Shown here in pieces: positions 26,066 to 34,725 of a stretch of DNA of 64,000 nt (the stretch's first letter is position 1; the number at the start of each line of letters is the position of its first letter). The position numbers and the translations under genes are program-made. Under the pieces are notes generated by a model. The model was given only the letters and a program-made list of their open reading frames with translations, was not told the DNA's origin and made no database searches. Origin of the DNA: a virus; IMG/VR virus record IMGVR_UViG_3300023184_000109, positions 1 through 64,000 of that record; one strand, written 5' to 3'.

Positions 26066-27123
26066 AGCAAGCAGCATTTGTATCTTTAGAAGGCGCATTT
26101 CCCAATGCAGTAGAAGAATACTTGCAAGAGGCATTGCAAGCCATTGAACGTCGTCAAGCATCGGTGCTAGTATGCATGATGGCAACTGATTATTTTACCA
26201 TCCCTGATAAAAAAGACGGGTTCAATTACATCTTTGACACTCTGCGATCACGCGGAATTGCCACCATCTTGATTTTAAATCCATTGTTCAAGATACAAGA
26301 CTTGTCGGGTATACGTGCCGACCGTGTGGAGTTTGTAAACTTTCACCTTTGGCGCAACTATAACGAGATCATAAACAAAAAACAAAGCAGTATCAATTCC
26401 TCATGGAATGCTGAGTCAGATCAGTTTTTGTTTTTGACCGGGAAACCTGATCGGCAGCATCGTGTACGACTGCTATGGAAGTTCGAACAAGCCAAGTTAC
26501 TTGATCAGTGCTGTTGGAGTTTTTGGTACGACCCTAACAACTTAGAGCCTATAAAACAACTCATTCCTGAAGTGCCAGAATCGCAGTTGATCTCCCGATT
26601 AGACAGTTGGTTACGCAGCCCTGACAATATCAAAATGAACAAGGTGGGAACATCGTTTCACTACTGTGGTGTGCCATATGATGTGTCACTGTTTTCCAAC
26701 AGTCGATTCCGAGTGATATCTGAATCAGTGTACGGCAACAATGCACCCAGTGGCCTGGCCAACTACTGGCTGGGTGAAAAAACTTATGTGACATTATTCA
26801 ACAGAATCCCTTGGCTCATTGCCGGACAACCAGGCAGTTTGCAATGGTTGCGCAGTGAAGGGTACGAAACATTTGACGAGCATTTGCTAGAATCATACGA
26901 CATGATCATGAACGGTGAACAGCGCCTTGATGCCATAGTAAACAACACTGAATTTTGGCTGAAAGATATACCCAATCCAGATCAAGTCAGACAAAAAACA
27001 CAACACAATTTTCACCGTGCAGTGGCACAAGCTCAAGAATATGAAACTGTATTGAAAAATTTAATTAGTGAGTTTGATATACAGGCCATACCAGAACAAC
27101 TGGTTCCCACAGTAGACAAATGA
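26062..27123 (+). CDS. Putative glycosyltransferase (fucosyltransferase-like C terminus)
   Basis: The 353-aa protein starts at TTG overlapping the previous stop. Its N-terminal half is Rossmann-like with a central QFLFLTGKPDRQHRVRLLWK. The C-terminal half has FRVISESVYG, LGEKTYVTLFNRIPWLIAGQ and PGSLQWLRSEGYETFDEHLL. The run E-K-T ... P-W-L-I-x-G-x-P-G-S-L is the donor-binding signature I associate with GT10-like and related viral glycosyltransferases. The substrate is unknown. It lies between the exonuclease and dNMP kinase, apparently in one operon. Confidence 0.6.
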   Translation: MKQAAFVSLEGAFPNAVEEYLQEALQAIERRQASVLVCMMATDYFTIPDKKDGFNYIFDTLRSRGIATILILNPLFKIQDLSGIRADRVEFVNFHLWRNYNEIINKKQSSINSSWNAESDQFLFLTGKPDRQHRVRLLWKFEQAKLLDQCCWSFWYDPNNLEPIKQLIPEVPESQLISRLDSWLRSPDNIKMNKVGTSFHYCGVPYDVSLFSNSRFRVISESVYGNNAPSGLANYWLGEKTYVTLFNRIPWLIAGQPGSLQWLRSEGYETFDEHLLESYDMIMNGEQRLDAIVNNTEFWLKDIPNPDQVRQKTQHNFHRAVAQAQEYETVLKNLISEFDIQAIPEQLVPTVDK

Positions 27124-27130
27124 GGTCATT

Positions 27131-27778
27131 ATGATTATAGGGGTGTGCGGGTTTATAGGATCAGGCAAAGATACTGTTGCAGACTATCTTGTGAATTTAC
27201 ATCATTTTCGCAGGGAAAGTTTTGCCAACACATTGAAGGATGCTGTGAGTGCAGTGTTTGGATGGGACAGAACCATGCTGGAAGGGCGCACCAAACAAGC
27301 CCGTGAATGGCGCGAACAACAAGACAATTGGTGGACCAATCGATTGGGTATGGCAATTACTCCTCGTTGGGTTTTGCAAAACTGGGGCACTGAAGTATGC
27401 CGTAACGGATTCCATGATGATATTTGGATTGCCAGTTTAGAAAACAAACTGCGCAACAGCACAGATGATGTTGTTATCAGTGACTGTAGATTTCCCAATG
27501 AGATCAAAGCAATTAAAAATGCCGGCGGCATTGTGGTGCGTGTGGTGCGTGGTGCTGAACCTGAATGGTACGACGCAGCCAAGAGTCGTAATCGCGGACC
27601 AAACGGAAATACCAACTGGGCCTTGAGTGGACGCCGACTAGAGCAGTTAGGCGTGCATGCGTCAGAAACTGCCTGGGTGGGTACAAAATTTAATACAGTA
27701 CTAGACAACAACGGCACATTAGATGATCTATATCAGCAAATTATGCGTCTGGTTCAAGATCGCCCGCCCGCCAAGTAA
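27131..27778 (+). CDS. 1: Deoxynucleoside monophosphate kinase (gp1-like)
   Basis: The 215-aa protein begins MIIGVCGFIGSGKDTVADYL, a P-loop (GFIGSGKDT) of the dNMP kinase type. It continues with HHFRRESFANTLKDAVSAVF, a block shared with T4 gp1. SDCRFPNEIKAIKNAGGIVV is another conserved segment. The enzyme phosphorylates dNMPs to dNDPs for phage DNA synthesis. It is slightly shorter than T4 gp1 (241 aa). The 3' end overlaps the convergent HNH-like gene by 38 nt, and its transcription terminator lies inside that gene. Confidence 0.9.
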   Translation: MIIGVCGFIGSGKDTVADYLVNLHHFRRESFANTLKDAVSAVFGWDRTMLEGRTKQAREWREQQDNWWTNRLGMAITPRWVLQNWGTEVCRNGFHDDIWIASLENKLRNSTDDVVISDCRFPNEIKAIKNAGGIVVRVVRGAEPEWYDAAKSRNRGPNGNTNWALSGRRLEQLGVHASETAWVGTKFNTVLDNNGTLDDLYQQIMRLVQDRPPAK

Positions 27779-28085
27779 CTTCTACTTTTGAAATCTCCTC
27801 CACACAGTTACGGCACACTGTGCGCAGGTTCCTCAAGGCAGTGTTATTAAGATCCCCATCTATATGATATACTAGCAATTGACTGGCAAGTCTTGCCTTG
27901 AACCCGCATCTATCACATGCGGGTTTTTTCTTGTACCCGTCTGATTTCCAACGTGGTTCTCTGGGCTTGATACCACGTCCTCGACGTTGACAAGTTTCAC
28001 ACCTACTGCGGTAATGTGTGACATGTTCCCGGATATAATTTACGGCACGAGGACGCTGATTGCAGGCTGGACAAATGGGTCTCAT
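27741..28085 (-). CDS. HNH-like endonuclease with zinc knuckles
   Basis: The 114-aa protein has four Cys pairs: CPAC (residues 5-8), CETC, CDRCGF and CRNC. The C-terminal VYHIDGDLNNTALRNLRTVC has the H-x-D...N...N pattern of HNH nucleases, although the first catalytic His doublet is reduced. Small HNH enzymes in T4-like phages are often free-standing homing endonucleases. It starts at ATG 28085 with a TAAATA late motif 4 nt upstream and is flanked by dNMP kinase and gp18, a plausible insertion site. Confidence 0.65.
   Translation of the reverse strand: MRPICPACNQRPRAVNYIREHVTHYRSRCETCQRRGRGIKPREPRWKSDGYKKKPACDRCGFKARLASQLLVYHIDGDLNNTALRNLRTVCRNCVEEISKVEVTWRAGDLEPDA
27901..27929 (+). terminator. 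Rho-independent terminator inside an antisense gene
   Basis: AACCCGCAT pairs with ATGCGGGTT over a 7-nt loop and continues into a run of Ts to 27929. It is oriented to end the gp13-dNMP kinase transcript and is embedded in the CDRCGF codons of the minus-strand HNH-like gene. Confidence 0.85.
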
Positions 28086-28089
28086 GCGG

Positions 28090-28095
28090 TATTTA
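28090..28095 (-). promoter_or_regulatory. Late promoter motif for the HNH-like gene, leaderless arrangement
   Basis: On the minus strand TAAATA is followed by CCGC and the ATG at 28085. No ribosome site is present. Confidence 0.6.
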
Positions 28096-28148
28096 GCAGG
28101 CGGACCTTGGGCAAAGGGCAGTGTAAATCACCTTTTTTTGGGTATACC

Positions 28149-28156
28149 AATAAATA
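28149..28156 (+). promoter_or_regulatory. T4-type late promoter of the tail sheath gene
   Basis: AATAAATA lies 25 nt before the gp18 ATG. The predicted leader of about 20 nt includes AAAAGGA as ribosome site. Confidence 0.75.
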
Positions 28157-28181
28157 TCAGTAACTTGAAAAGGAATCAACC

Positions 28182-31100
28182 ATGGCACTAGTATCACCAG
28201 GCGTAGAAGTACAAGTAATTGATGAGAGTCAATATATCCCTTCCGCTGTAAACACAGTTCCCTATTTTTTAATTGCCACAGCACAGAACAAAGCTGATGC
28301 CGCTGGCGTAGGAGTTGCGGCTGGCACAACCGCAGCTAATGCAAACAAAGTTTATCTCATTACCAGTCAACGAGATTTGGCAGCTACTTATGGTGTGCCA
28401 TTCTTCTACAACACCACAACTGGTACACCAATCAATGGTTACGAACTCAACGAATATGGTTTGTTGGCTGCGTACAGCTCATTGGGCGTTACAAACCGCG
28501 CTTATGTACAGCGTGTGGACATTGACTTGACTGAGCTCACAGCCAGTTTGAGTCGTCCCACAGGCAGTCCCAACAATGGCACTTACTGGTTAGATTCTAG
28601 TACTACTACCTGGGGAGTGTTCCAGTGGAATCAAACTACTGCTGCATTTACAAACTATGCTCCTATTGTGATCACAGACACAGCAGAAGTTGTTGACTAT
28701 GATGGGGGCGATTACACACCACTGGCCACAATTGGCAGCATTGGTGATTATGCGGTGAGTGCAGTAAGTCTTGAAAACCCCATGTATTACAAAAACATGG
28801 ACAACGACTGGGTATTTGTGGGCAGCGACGACTGGAAACTGTCATGGTATACATTACAAGGATCAGTAAGCAATCCTAATTTAACTGGTTTTTACAATTC
28901 CAACATGTACATCAATGGTAACTTGGTGCCAGTGCCAGCTGGTGAAACAGTCAGCGCATATTCTACCGCAATTAATGTAGCTTGCCCATATGGAACATCA
29001 GGTTTTTACACTGACGTTGTAGACGGCAAGTTGACATTCTATGCAGATTCAACTGCCACTAACGATGGCTCTAGTGCCAGCGGTGGTATTATTAGTATTC
29101 AAGCTGGACCCAACAACGGTACCAACTTGTTGGTGGCCTTGGGTATCAGCGCAATTGAATATTTTGCTCCTGAATATTTCCCTGGCTACAGCTATCAATC
29201 TCCACGTTGGAGAACCACTGACACCACACCACACCCCACAGGCAGTGTATGGCAAAACATCAGTGCAGCCAACAACGGCATGAGTTTGAAAATCAAACAA
29301 TACAGCGGCGCATTGGCCACTTTCATCTCACAAACTACAAATGTATACAGTAATGATGCCACAGCCAACTATGCACTTGATCCTTCAGGTGGCGGAAAAA
29401 ATATTTCAGTAGGCACAACTTATGCTGTGTACAATGCTATGGCAATGGACTGGAATCCTTCAAGTGCGTTCCAGATTTTTGAACGCACTGCATTGGGTGC
29501 AACAGTGGTCACTGGTGACGTGTTGAACCCAACTTTTACGCCTGGTGACGAATTTCAATTAACTGCATCTGAATCAGGATCAAGTACATACACCAACTAC
29601 ACAGTGACCGTGGGCGGTACTACACCACAGGCATTTATTGCTGGAGTTAGTGCAGCCAATATTCCTTATGTCAGTGCAAGTGTAAACAGTGCTGGTGCAG
29701 TTGTGCTCACACACAGCCAAGGCGGCACAATGTTGGTGTTGGACCAAACTGGTACTCCTATTACTGACGCTGGATTTACTGCCACAACAATTTATGTTCG
29801 CCCTAGTAACACCACAGCTGATCAATTGGTATTGAGTAACTGGGTGACTGACCCTGAATTCACTTACACAGTCAGCACTACAGAACCAGATCAGAATCCT
29901 GTAAATGGCCGTTTGTGGTATTACAGCAGTGTCAGTGATGCTGACATCATGATTCAAGACAATGGTATTTGGCAAGGTTATCAAAATGTCACCAACGACA
30001 CACGTGGTTTTGATTTGACACTGACCAATGCTTCAGGACCCATCATTGCAGCAGATGCTCCGTTAACACAAAACAATGCCGCAGAGAGTCCTTTGCAATA
30101 TGGTGACTTATGGGTAGACACTGGTGACTTGGAAAACTATCCTAAACTTTATCGTTGGGAACAAGTCAGCGGCACAGATCAATGGGTAGAAGTTGACACC
30201 ACAGATCAAACAACATCAAATGGTGTATTGTTTGCTGATGCACGTTGGAGCACAAGTGGTGCCACAAATCCTGTGAGTGACTCATTGCCCACAATTGAAA
30301 GTTTGCTGACCAGCGATCACCTGGACTTGGATGCACCAGATCCTAACTTGTATCCACAGGGCATGCTGTTGTGGAATACACGCCGCTCAGGCTACAACGT
30401 AAAAGCGTTTACTACCAGCTACTTTACATCAACTACCTATCCTGATGCTGGTGCTTACGATGCTGGAGATCCTACAAACAACAATAATTTGCCTAGATAC
30501 AGCTACACCTGGGTAACCACAAGTGGCAACAAAGCCAATGGTGCAATGTATTCTGGACGCCAGGCACAACGCCACCTGGTTGTAAAAGCAATGAAAGCCG
30601 GGATTGACACTAACTTGGCTGCACGTGAAGAACAAAATCAGTTCAATTTGATTGCGGCTCCTGCGTATCCTGAGTTGTTGCTTAACTTGGTTGCACTCAG
30701 CAACGAACGTGCTAATACACTGTTCTGCGTGGGTGACACACCAATGCGACTGGCCGGAAATGGTACGGATCTTTCAACTTATGCCACAGACAATAACGGC
30801 CTGGGCTTGCCAACTGAAGATGGATTGACTGTAGGCAGTGCTTATGCTGCGGTGTTCTACCCCAGCTGCCAAACAACAGACCTGTCGGGCAACACAGTTG
30901 TGGCACCTAGCAGTCACATGATGATGCGTACAATTCTGCGCAGTGATGCAGTGAGCTATCCATGGTTGGCACCTGCTGGTACACGTCGTGGTGTGATTGA
31001 CAATGCAACTGCTATTGGTTATATTGAAGCTGCTACAGGTGAGTTCCAACAAATTGCTGTGAGTCAAGGCCTGCGTGATGTTCTGTATCAAAACAACATC

Positions 31101-31508
31101 AACCCAATTACCTTTATTCCAGGAATTGGTATCACCAACTTTGGTAACAAAACACGCCAAGGCGCTACTACAGCACTGGATCGTATCAACGTGGCACGAC
31201 TGGTTTGCTTCTTGCGTGGACGTCTGGAAGAAATTGGCAAACTGTATTTGTTTGAACCCAATGATCAGATCACACGTAATGAGATTACCAATACTGTAAA
31301 CAGTTTGATGATTGACTTGATTGCTAAACGTGCCATTTATGACTACTTGGTGGTTTGTGACTTGAGTAACAACACAGCCGCACGTATTGACCGCAACGAG
31401 TTGTGGGTGGACGTGGCAATTGAACCAGTAAAAGCAGTGGAGTTTATCTACATTCCGTTGCGTATCAAGAACACCGGTGAAATTGCAGGCGGCGGCGCAG
31501 CAGCATGA
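28182..31508 (+). CDS. 18: Contractile tail sheath protein gp18
   Basis: The N terminus MALVSPGVEVQVIDESQYIP is typical of sheath proteins. The C-terminal 130 residues (ALDRINVARLVCFLRGRLEE, then NEITNTVNSLMIDLIAKRAI, then NELWVDVAIEPVKAVEFIYI) form the conserved sheath core that makes the contractile ring contacts. At 1108 aa it is far longer than T4 gp18 (659 aa); the excess lies in the middle (about residues 110-760) in beta-rich, Gly/Thr-rich blocks likely to protrude from the sheath surface. It is the first gene of the tail operon and has its own late promoter. Confidence 0.94.
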   Translation: MALVSPGVEVQVIDESQYIPSAVNTVPYFLIATAQNKADAAGVGVAAGTTAANANKVYLITSQRDLAATYGVPFFYNTTTGTPINGYELNEYGLLAAYSSLGVTNRAYVQRVDIDLTELTASLSRPTGSPNNGTYWLDSSTTTWGVFQWNQTTAAFTNYAPIVITDTAEVVDYDGGDYTPLATIGSIGDYAVSAVSLENPMYYKNMDNDWVFVGSDDWKLSWYTLQGSVSNPNLTGFYNSNMYINGNLVPVPAGETVSAYSTAINVACPYGTSGFYTDVVDGKLTFYADSTATNDGSSASGGIISIQAGPNNGTNLLVALGISAIEYFAPEYFPGYSYQSPRWRTTDTTPHPTGSVWQNISAANNGMSLKIKQYSGALATFISQTTNVYSNDATANYALDPSGGGKNISVGTTYAVYNAMAMDWNPSSAFQIFERTALGATVVTGDVLNPTFTPGDEFQLTASESGSSTYTNYTVTVGGTTPQAFIAGVSAANIPYVSASVNSAGAVVLTHSQGGTMLVLDQTGTPITDAGFTATTIYVRPSNTTADQLVLSNWVTDPEFTYTVSTTEPDQNPVNGRLWYYSSVSDADIMIQDNGIWQGYQNVTNDTRGFDLTLTNASGPIIAADAPLTQNNAAESPLQYGDLWVDTGDLENYPKLYRWEQVSGTDQWVEVDTTDQTTSNGVLFADARWSTSGATNPVSDSLPTIESLLTSDHLDLDAPDPNLYPQGMLLWNTRRSGYNVKAFTTSYFTSTTYPDAGAYDAGDPTNNNNLPRYSYTWVTTSGNKANGAMYSGRQAQRHLVVKAMKAGIDTNLAAREEQNQFNLIAAPAYPELLLNLVALSNERANTLFCVGDTPMRLAGNGTDLSTYATDNNGLGLPTEDGLTVGSAYAAVFYPSCQTTDLSGNTVVAPSSHMMMRTILRSDAVSYPWLAPAGTRRGVIDNATAIGYIEAATGEFQQIAVSQGLRDVLYQNNINPITFIPGIGITNFGNKTRQGATTALDRINVARLVCFLRGRLEEIGKLYLFEPNDQITRNEITNTVNSLMIDLIAKRAIYDYLVVCDLSNNTAARIDRNELWVDVAIEPVKAVEFIYIPLRIKNTGEIAGGGAAA

Positions 31509-31515
31509 TGAAACA

Positions 31516-31537
31516 GGGGGCCTTTTACCAGGCCTCC
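31516..31537 (+). terminator. Possible weak terminator after gp18
   Basis: GGGGGCC and GGCCTCC form a 7-bp stem (one G-U) with an 8-nt loop, followed by only ATTTC. It may partly reduce read-through into gp19, which has its own promoter. Confidence 0.45.
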
Positions 31538-31543
31538 ATTTCA

Positions 31544-31551
31544 GGTAAATA
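31544..31551 (+). promoter_or_regulatory. T4-type late promoter of the tail tube gene
   Basis: GGTAAATA lies 22 nt before the gp19 ATG. The predicted leader contains AGGAG. Confidence 0.75.
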
Positions 31552-31573
31552 AACACAATAGGAGAAATAACAA

Positions 31574-32200
31574 ATGGCAGTTTCATCATTACAGAGAATG
31601 ACAGTACCCTTGGCAAGCGATCAAAGCTCGACTACCCAAGGTCTGTTGATGCCCAAACTCAAATATCGCTTTAGAGTGATGTTTGAAAATCTTGGTGTGA
31701 GTACACCAAGAACTGAACTAACAAAACAAGTTGTGAGTTTTGCTCGCCCTAATTTGACTTTTGAAGAAATTTCATTGCCCATTTACAACTCAACATTGAA
31801 ACTGGCTGGACGTCATGCCTGGGCTGATACCACATGCAGTTTGCGTGATGATGCATCAGGTGCAGTCAGCAGACTGATTGGCGAACAACTGCAGAAACAA
31901 ATGGACTTCTTAGAAATGAGTTCAGCCGCTTCTGGTATTGACTACAAGTTCACAACCAAAGTTGAAATACTTGACGGTGGCAACGGTGCCAATGAACCAG
32001 TTGTGTTGGAAACATGGGAACTGTATGGTTGCTATTTGAAAGGCGCCAACTATGGTGATCTCAATTATGGCACAAACGAAGCAGCCACAATTGAATTAAG
32101 CATTGCTTACGACAACGCCAACCAAACACCTGAAGGTACTGGAGTTGGTACCGAAGTTGGTAGAACTATTGGTGACGTGGTAACTGGCGCAGGCGTCTAA
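31574..32200 (+). CDS. 19: Tail tube protein gp19
   Basis: This 208-aa protein has the gp19 layout: LKYRFRVMFENLG at the first strand, KQVVSFARPNLTFEEISLPI, a YNSTLKLAGRHAWADTTCSL strand and a C-terminal NEAATIELSIAYDNA strand. It forms the inner tube that the sheath drives through the host envelope. It is a little longer than T4 gp19 (163 aa), with an insertion around VEILDGGNGANEPVVLETWE. It follows gp18 and has its own late promoter and AGGAG site, in keeping with high expression. Confidence 0.92.
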   Translation: MAVSSLQRMTVPLASDQSSTTQGLLMPKLKYRFRVMFENLGVSTPRTELTKQVVSFARPNLTFEEISLPIYNSTLKLAGRHAWADTTCSLRDDASGAVSRLIGEQLQKQMDFLEMSSAASGIDYKFTTKVEILDGGNGANEPVVLETWELYGCYLKGANYGDLNYGTNEAATIELSIAYDNANQTPEGTGVGTEVGRTIGDVVTGAGV

Positions 32201-32202
32201 AT

Positions 32203-33381
32203 ATGCCTTCATTTGGCCAGGACTTTTTAAAAGGGTTCTACGGCAACAACAGCTTGCGTGACTATACTCACGCAAGCAAAACGTTTACCACAAACGCCTA
32301 CGAACTCAAGCCTAGATTCAAATTTCTCTTTCACGTTAGTTTTACGCTCAACGTGCAAGAGATTCCTGCCTTGCGCGGCGCAATGGGCAATGATGATATC
32401 ACAAGCCTGAGTTACATTGTCAAAACAGTGGACCTACCAAAGTACACGATTGATAATGAAACACTAAGCCAATACAATCGCAAACGAGTTATACAAAAGA
32501 AAATCAATTACGATCCTTGTACTATTGTGTTCCATGACGATGGTGGTGATGTGTCACGAAACATGTGGTACAACTACATGGCATACTACTACAAAGATCC
32601 AAGTCAACAATACCTGGCGCCCAACAACACCAATGGCAGCATTGGTCCCAGTGCCAACAGACAAGCAGGCTTTGGGTACAATGCCAGAGATATCTACAAC
32701 GATGTGCGACAAGTCAACGACTGGGGATACATTGGCGAATCATTCAATGATGGCACAAGTTCATCATCAGGCAAGCCACCATTTTTCCGCGATATAAGAA
32801 TTTATGGCATGGATCAACACAAAGTTGCTGAGTATGTGCTAATCAATCCGCTGATCACAAACTGGAGTCACGATCAATACAGTTACGCCGAAGGTGGCGG
32901 CATTATGCAAAACAGCATGACCGTGGCCTATGAAACTGTAAAATACTACTCAGGTGCTGTGGGCAAACGTCAACAAGGTGGCGACACCAATGTACAAGGA
33001 TTTGCTGATTCAGCACACTATGATACTACTCCTAGTCCCTTGGCAAGACCCGGTGGTACTGCCACAGTATTTGGTCAAGGTGGGTTGTTGGATTCGGGTA
33101 TTGGTATCCTGGAAGATTTGCAAAGTGGAAGTGTATTGGGCTTGATTGGTGCGGCACAAAAAGCTGGGCGTACTTACAACACGTTCAAAGGCAAGAACTT
33201 GGCAGCCATCACCAAGAGTGAAGCATTGGCCATTGGTAAGAACACTGTTATTCAAGCCTTGCCTGGAGCAACCAGATCCGTGGCCAACAAGGCTGATGGT
33301 TGGATATTTCCACAGGCGCAAGCACAACGTCAGGCAGCCGCGCAAGCGCAAGGTAGAAACAATCCCAACACCGGAGCATAA
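32203..33381 (+). CDS. Second tail-tube-like virion protein
   Basis: The 392-aa protein starts MPSFGQDFLKGFYGNNSLRD. It has a tube-like strand order: KPRFKFLFHVSFTLN, SYIVKTVDLPKYTIDNETLS, KINYDPCTIVFHDDGGDVSR and MTVAYETVKYY. I recognise the pattern from T4-like aquatic phages, where it follows gp19. The 130-residue C-terminal tail is low-complexity and Gln/Ala-rich (RQAAAQAQGRNNPNTGA). Likely roles are tube initiation (gp54-like), tube termination or a baseplate hub link. The start is 3 nt after the gp19 stop. Confidence 0.75.
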   Translation: MPSFGQDFLKGFYGNNSLRDYTHASKTFTTNAYELKPRFKFLFHVSFTLNVQEIPALRGAMGNDDITSLSYIVKTVDLPKYTIDNETLSQYNRKRVIQKKINYDPCTIVFHDDGGDVSRNMWYNYMAYYYKDPSQQYLAPNNTNGSIGPSANRQAGFGYNARDIYNDVRQVNDWGYIGESFNDGTSSSSGKPPFFRDIRIYGMDQHKVAEYVLINPLITNWSHDQYSYAEGGGIMQNSMTVAYETVKYYSGAVGKRQQGGDTNVQGFADSAHYDTTPSPLARPGGTATVFGQGGLLDSGIGILEDLQSGSVLGLIGAAQKAGRTYNTFKGKNLAAITKSEALAIGKNTVIQALPGATRSVANKADGWIFPQAQAQRQAAAQAQGRNNPNTGA

Positions 33382-33384
33382 TCT

Positions 33385-33744
33385 GTGAGTACAGTAAATT
33401 ACGCCAATCCCAATACGGATTTAACTGTTAGAGTATTTGACAGTTTTTATGATTATGACGTCAACGTACCAGTCAACGAGTATGATGTGGTACACAGTTA
33501 TTTTCTCACACAGATGACATCACGAGTGGCGGCCGGTAACTTTACCATTAGCTTGTTTAGAGTTGCTGACAGCACTGGCATACCTGCACTGACATTGTTG
33601 CAAGAAATGCAAGGCAATAACGGTGTCAACATTGATGTCAACATGGCCTACTACCTGAATCAAATTCGCAGCCGAGCCACACTGTTGGGTGTGGGGGTTG
33701 CAGTAACTCCCAACTTTTATCAAGCCAGAAACATACTGACATGA
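33385..33744 (+). CDS. Conserved small virion-associated protein, unknown
   Basis: The 119-aa protein starts at GTG. It has a YDYDVNVPVNEYDVVHSYFL strand region and two amphipathic helices (LTLLQEMQGNNGVNID; MAYYLNQIRSRATLLGVGVA). It lies between the tube-like gene and gp4 in a tight run (overlap ATGA with gp4), so a tail or head-tail completion role is likely. In T4-like maps a tail completion protein could sit here, but I see no specific gp3 signature. Confidence 0.65.
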   Translation: MSTVNYANPNTDLTVRVFDSFYDYDVNVPVNEYDVVHSYFLTQMTSRVAAGNFTISLFRVADSTGIPALTLLQEMQGNNGVNIDVNMAYYLNQIRSRATLLGVGVAVTPNFYQARNILT

Positions 33745-34172
33745 GTCGCTGGGCACAAGGTGATTATACCATACTCAACCGTGAAAAATATGCGGGCAAC
33801 GGTACTCCACGTTACCGATCAGGTTGGGAGCTCAGCTTCATGAAGTTCTGTGACAGCAATGACAATGTGTTGCAGTGGGCCAGTGAAAGCATTGCCATTC
33901 CCTATCGTCATCCACTCACAGGCAAGATGACACAGTACATTCCAGACTTCCTGATCACGTACCGCACAAGAGACAACACAATCAAGGCCGAGTTGATTGA
34001 AATCAAGCCCAAAAAACAGAGTGTGATTGAATCAAAAATGTCAAATCGAGACCGTGCTGTGGTAGCAATCAACTACAGCAAATGGGATGCTGCCACCAAA
34101 TGGGCACGCCGTAACGGCTTGACTTTTAGAGTCATAACCGAGAACGATATGTTTGCAAACGGTCGAGCATGA
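33741..34172 (+). CDS. 4: Head completion nuclease gp4
   Basis: The 143-aa protein follows the gp4 pattern closely: NREKYAGNGTPRYRSGWELS, MKFCDSNDNVLQWASESIAI and PYRHPLTGKMTQYIPDFLIT. E30, D69 and E87-x-K89 (LIEIKPKK) form a PD-(D/E)xK-like active site related to TnsA-type nucleases. In T4 gp4 acts at the head after packaging, before tail joining. The length equals the family norm (about 150 aa). The start overlaps the preceding stop. Confidence 0.92.
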   Translation: MSRWAQGDYTILNREKYAGNGTPRYRSGWELSFMKFCDSNDNVLQWASESIAIPYRHPLTGKMTQYIPDFLITYRTRDNTIKAELIEIKPKKQSVIESKMSNRDRAVVAINYSKWDAATKWARRNGLTFRVITENDMFANGRA

Positions 34173-34174
34173 CC

Positions 34175-34182
34175 ACTAAATA
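34175..34182 (+). promoter_or_regulatory. Late promoter motif of gp16, leaderless arrangement
   Basis: ACTAAATA is followed by GGGC and the ATG at 34187. The 4-nt gap and lack of ribosome site put it in the leaderless class. Confidence 0.6.
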
Positions 34183-34186
34183 GGGC

Positions 34187-34705
34187 ATGACCCGTAAACT
34201 CGAAGAACTTTTTGATTTACCTCCCGCAGCGGAGGCCCCTGCTGAGCCCGCAACACAGCCTGCAGAAGACTTTCGTACTCAACTACAAACCTTAGACGAC
34301 AACATAGACAAAATTGACTCGGCCTTGCCTGGAGTGCGTGGTCTAGAAGCCAATGACGAAGAAATGGACGGGTTGGCTGACTTGGCCAAAAGCAGTTACA
34401 ATGATCTAATGGATCTGGGCATGCAAGTGGATTCAAGATTTGCCAGTGAAATATTCTCAGTAGCCAGCAACATGTTGGGGCATGCCATCACAGCAAAAAC
34501 AGCCAAGATGGACAAAAAGCTCAAAATGATCGACTTGCAGTTGAAAAAAATGCGCCTGGATCAGCAACAAGCCATGATAGATGCCAAGTCTGCAGATGCC
34601 GGAACCGGTGAAAACATGCAAACAGCACAGGGCATGGTGCTGAGTCGTAACGATCTACTGGACCGCTTGATACGTGGTAAAGATCAAAATGACAAAAAAG
34701 AATAA
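34187..34705 (+). CDS. 16: Small terminase gp16-like
   Basis: The 172-aa protein starts MTRKLEELFDLPPAAEA, has a Pro/Ala-rich linker and a helical core (LADLAKSSYNDLMDLGMQVD, then FASEIFSVASNMLGHAITAK) with a coiled coil (KMDKKLKMIDLQLKKMRLDQ). It ends with NDLLDRLIRGKDQND. This is the layout of T4 gp16 (164 aa), the ring-forming regulator of DNA packaging. The start codon has no ribosome site but a late promoter just before it. gp17 is 6.7 kb away, so the two terminase genes are not adjacent as they are in T4. Confidence 0.83.
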   Translation: MTRKLEELFDLPPAAEAPAEPATQPAEDFRTQLQTLDDNIDKIDSALPGVRGLEANDEEMDGLADLAKSSYNDLMDLGMQVDSRFASEIFSVASNMLGHAITAKTAKMDKKLKMIDLQLKKMRLDQQQAMIDAKSADAGTGENMQTAQGMVLSRNDLLDRLIRGKDQNDKKE

Positions 34706-34708
34706 ATA
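34701..34708 (+). promoter_or_regulatory. T4-type late promoter with short leader
   Basis: AATAAATA overlaps the end of gp16. The predicted +1 near 34714 gives a 12-nt leader with AGGA before the ATG at 34726 and excludes the in-frame ATG at 34708. Confidence 0.6.
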
Positions 34709-34725
34709 TGATACAGGAACCTGAT

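Noticed and set aside
32198-32203. TAAATA overlapping the start of the second tube-like gene
   Set aside because: The predicted RNA start would fall inside the gene; the motif is made by the gp19 stop codon and the next start.
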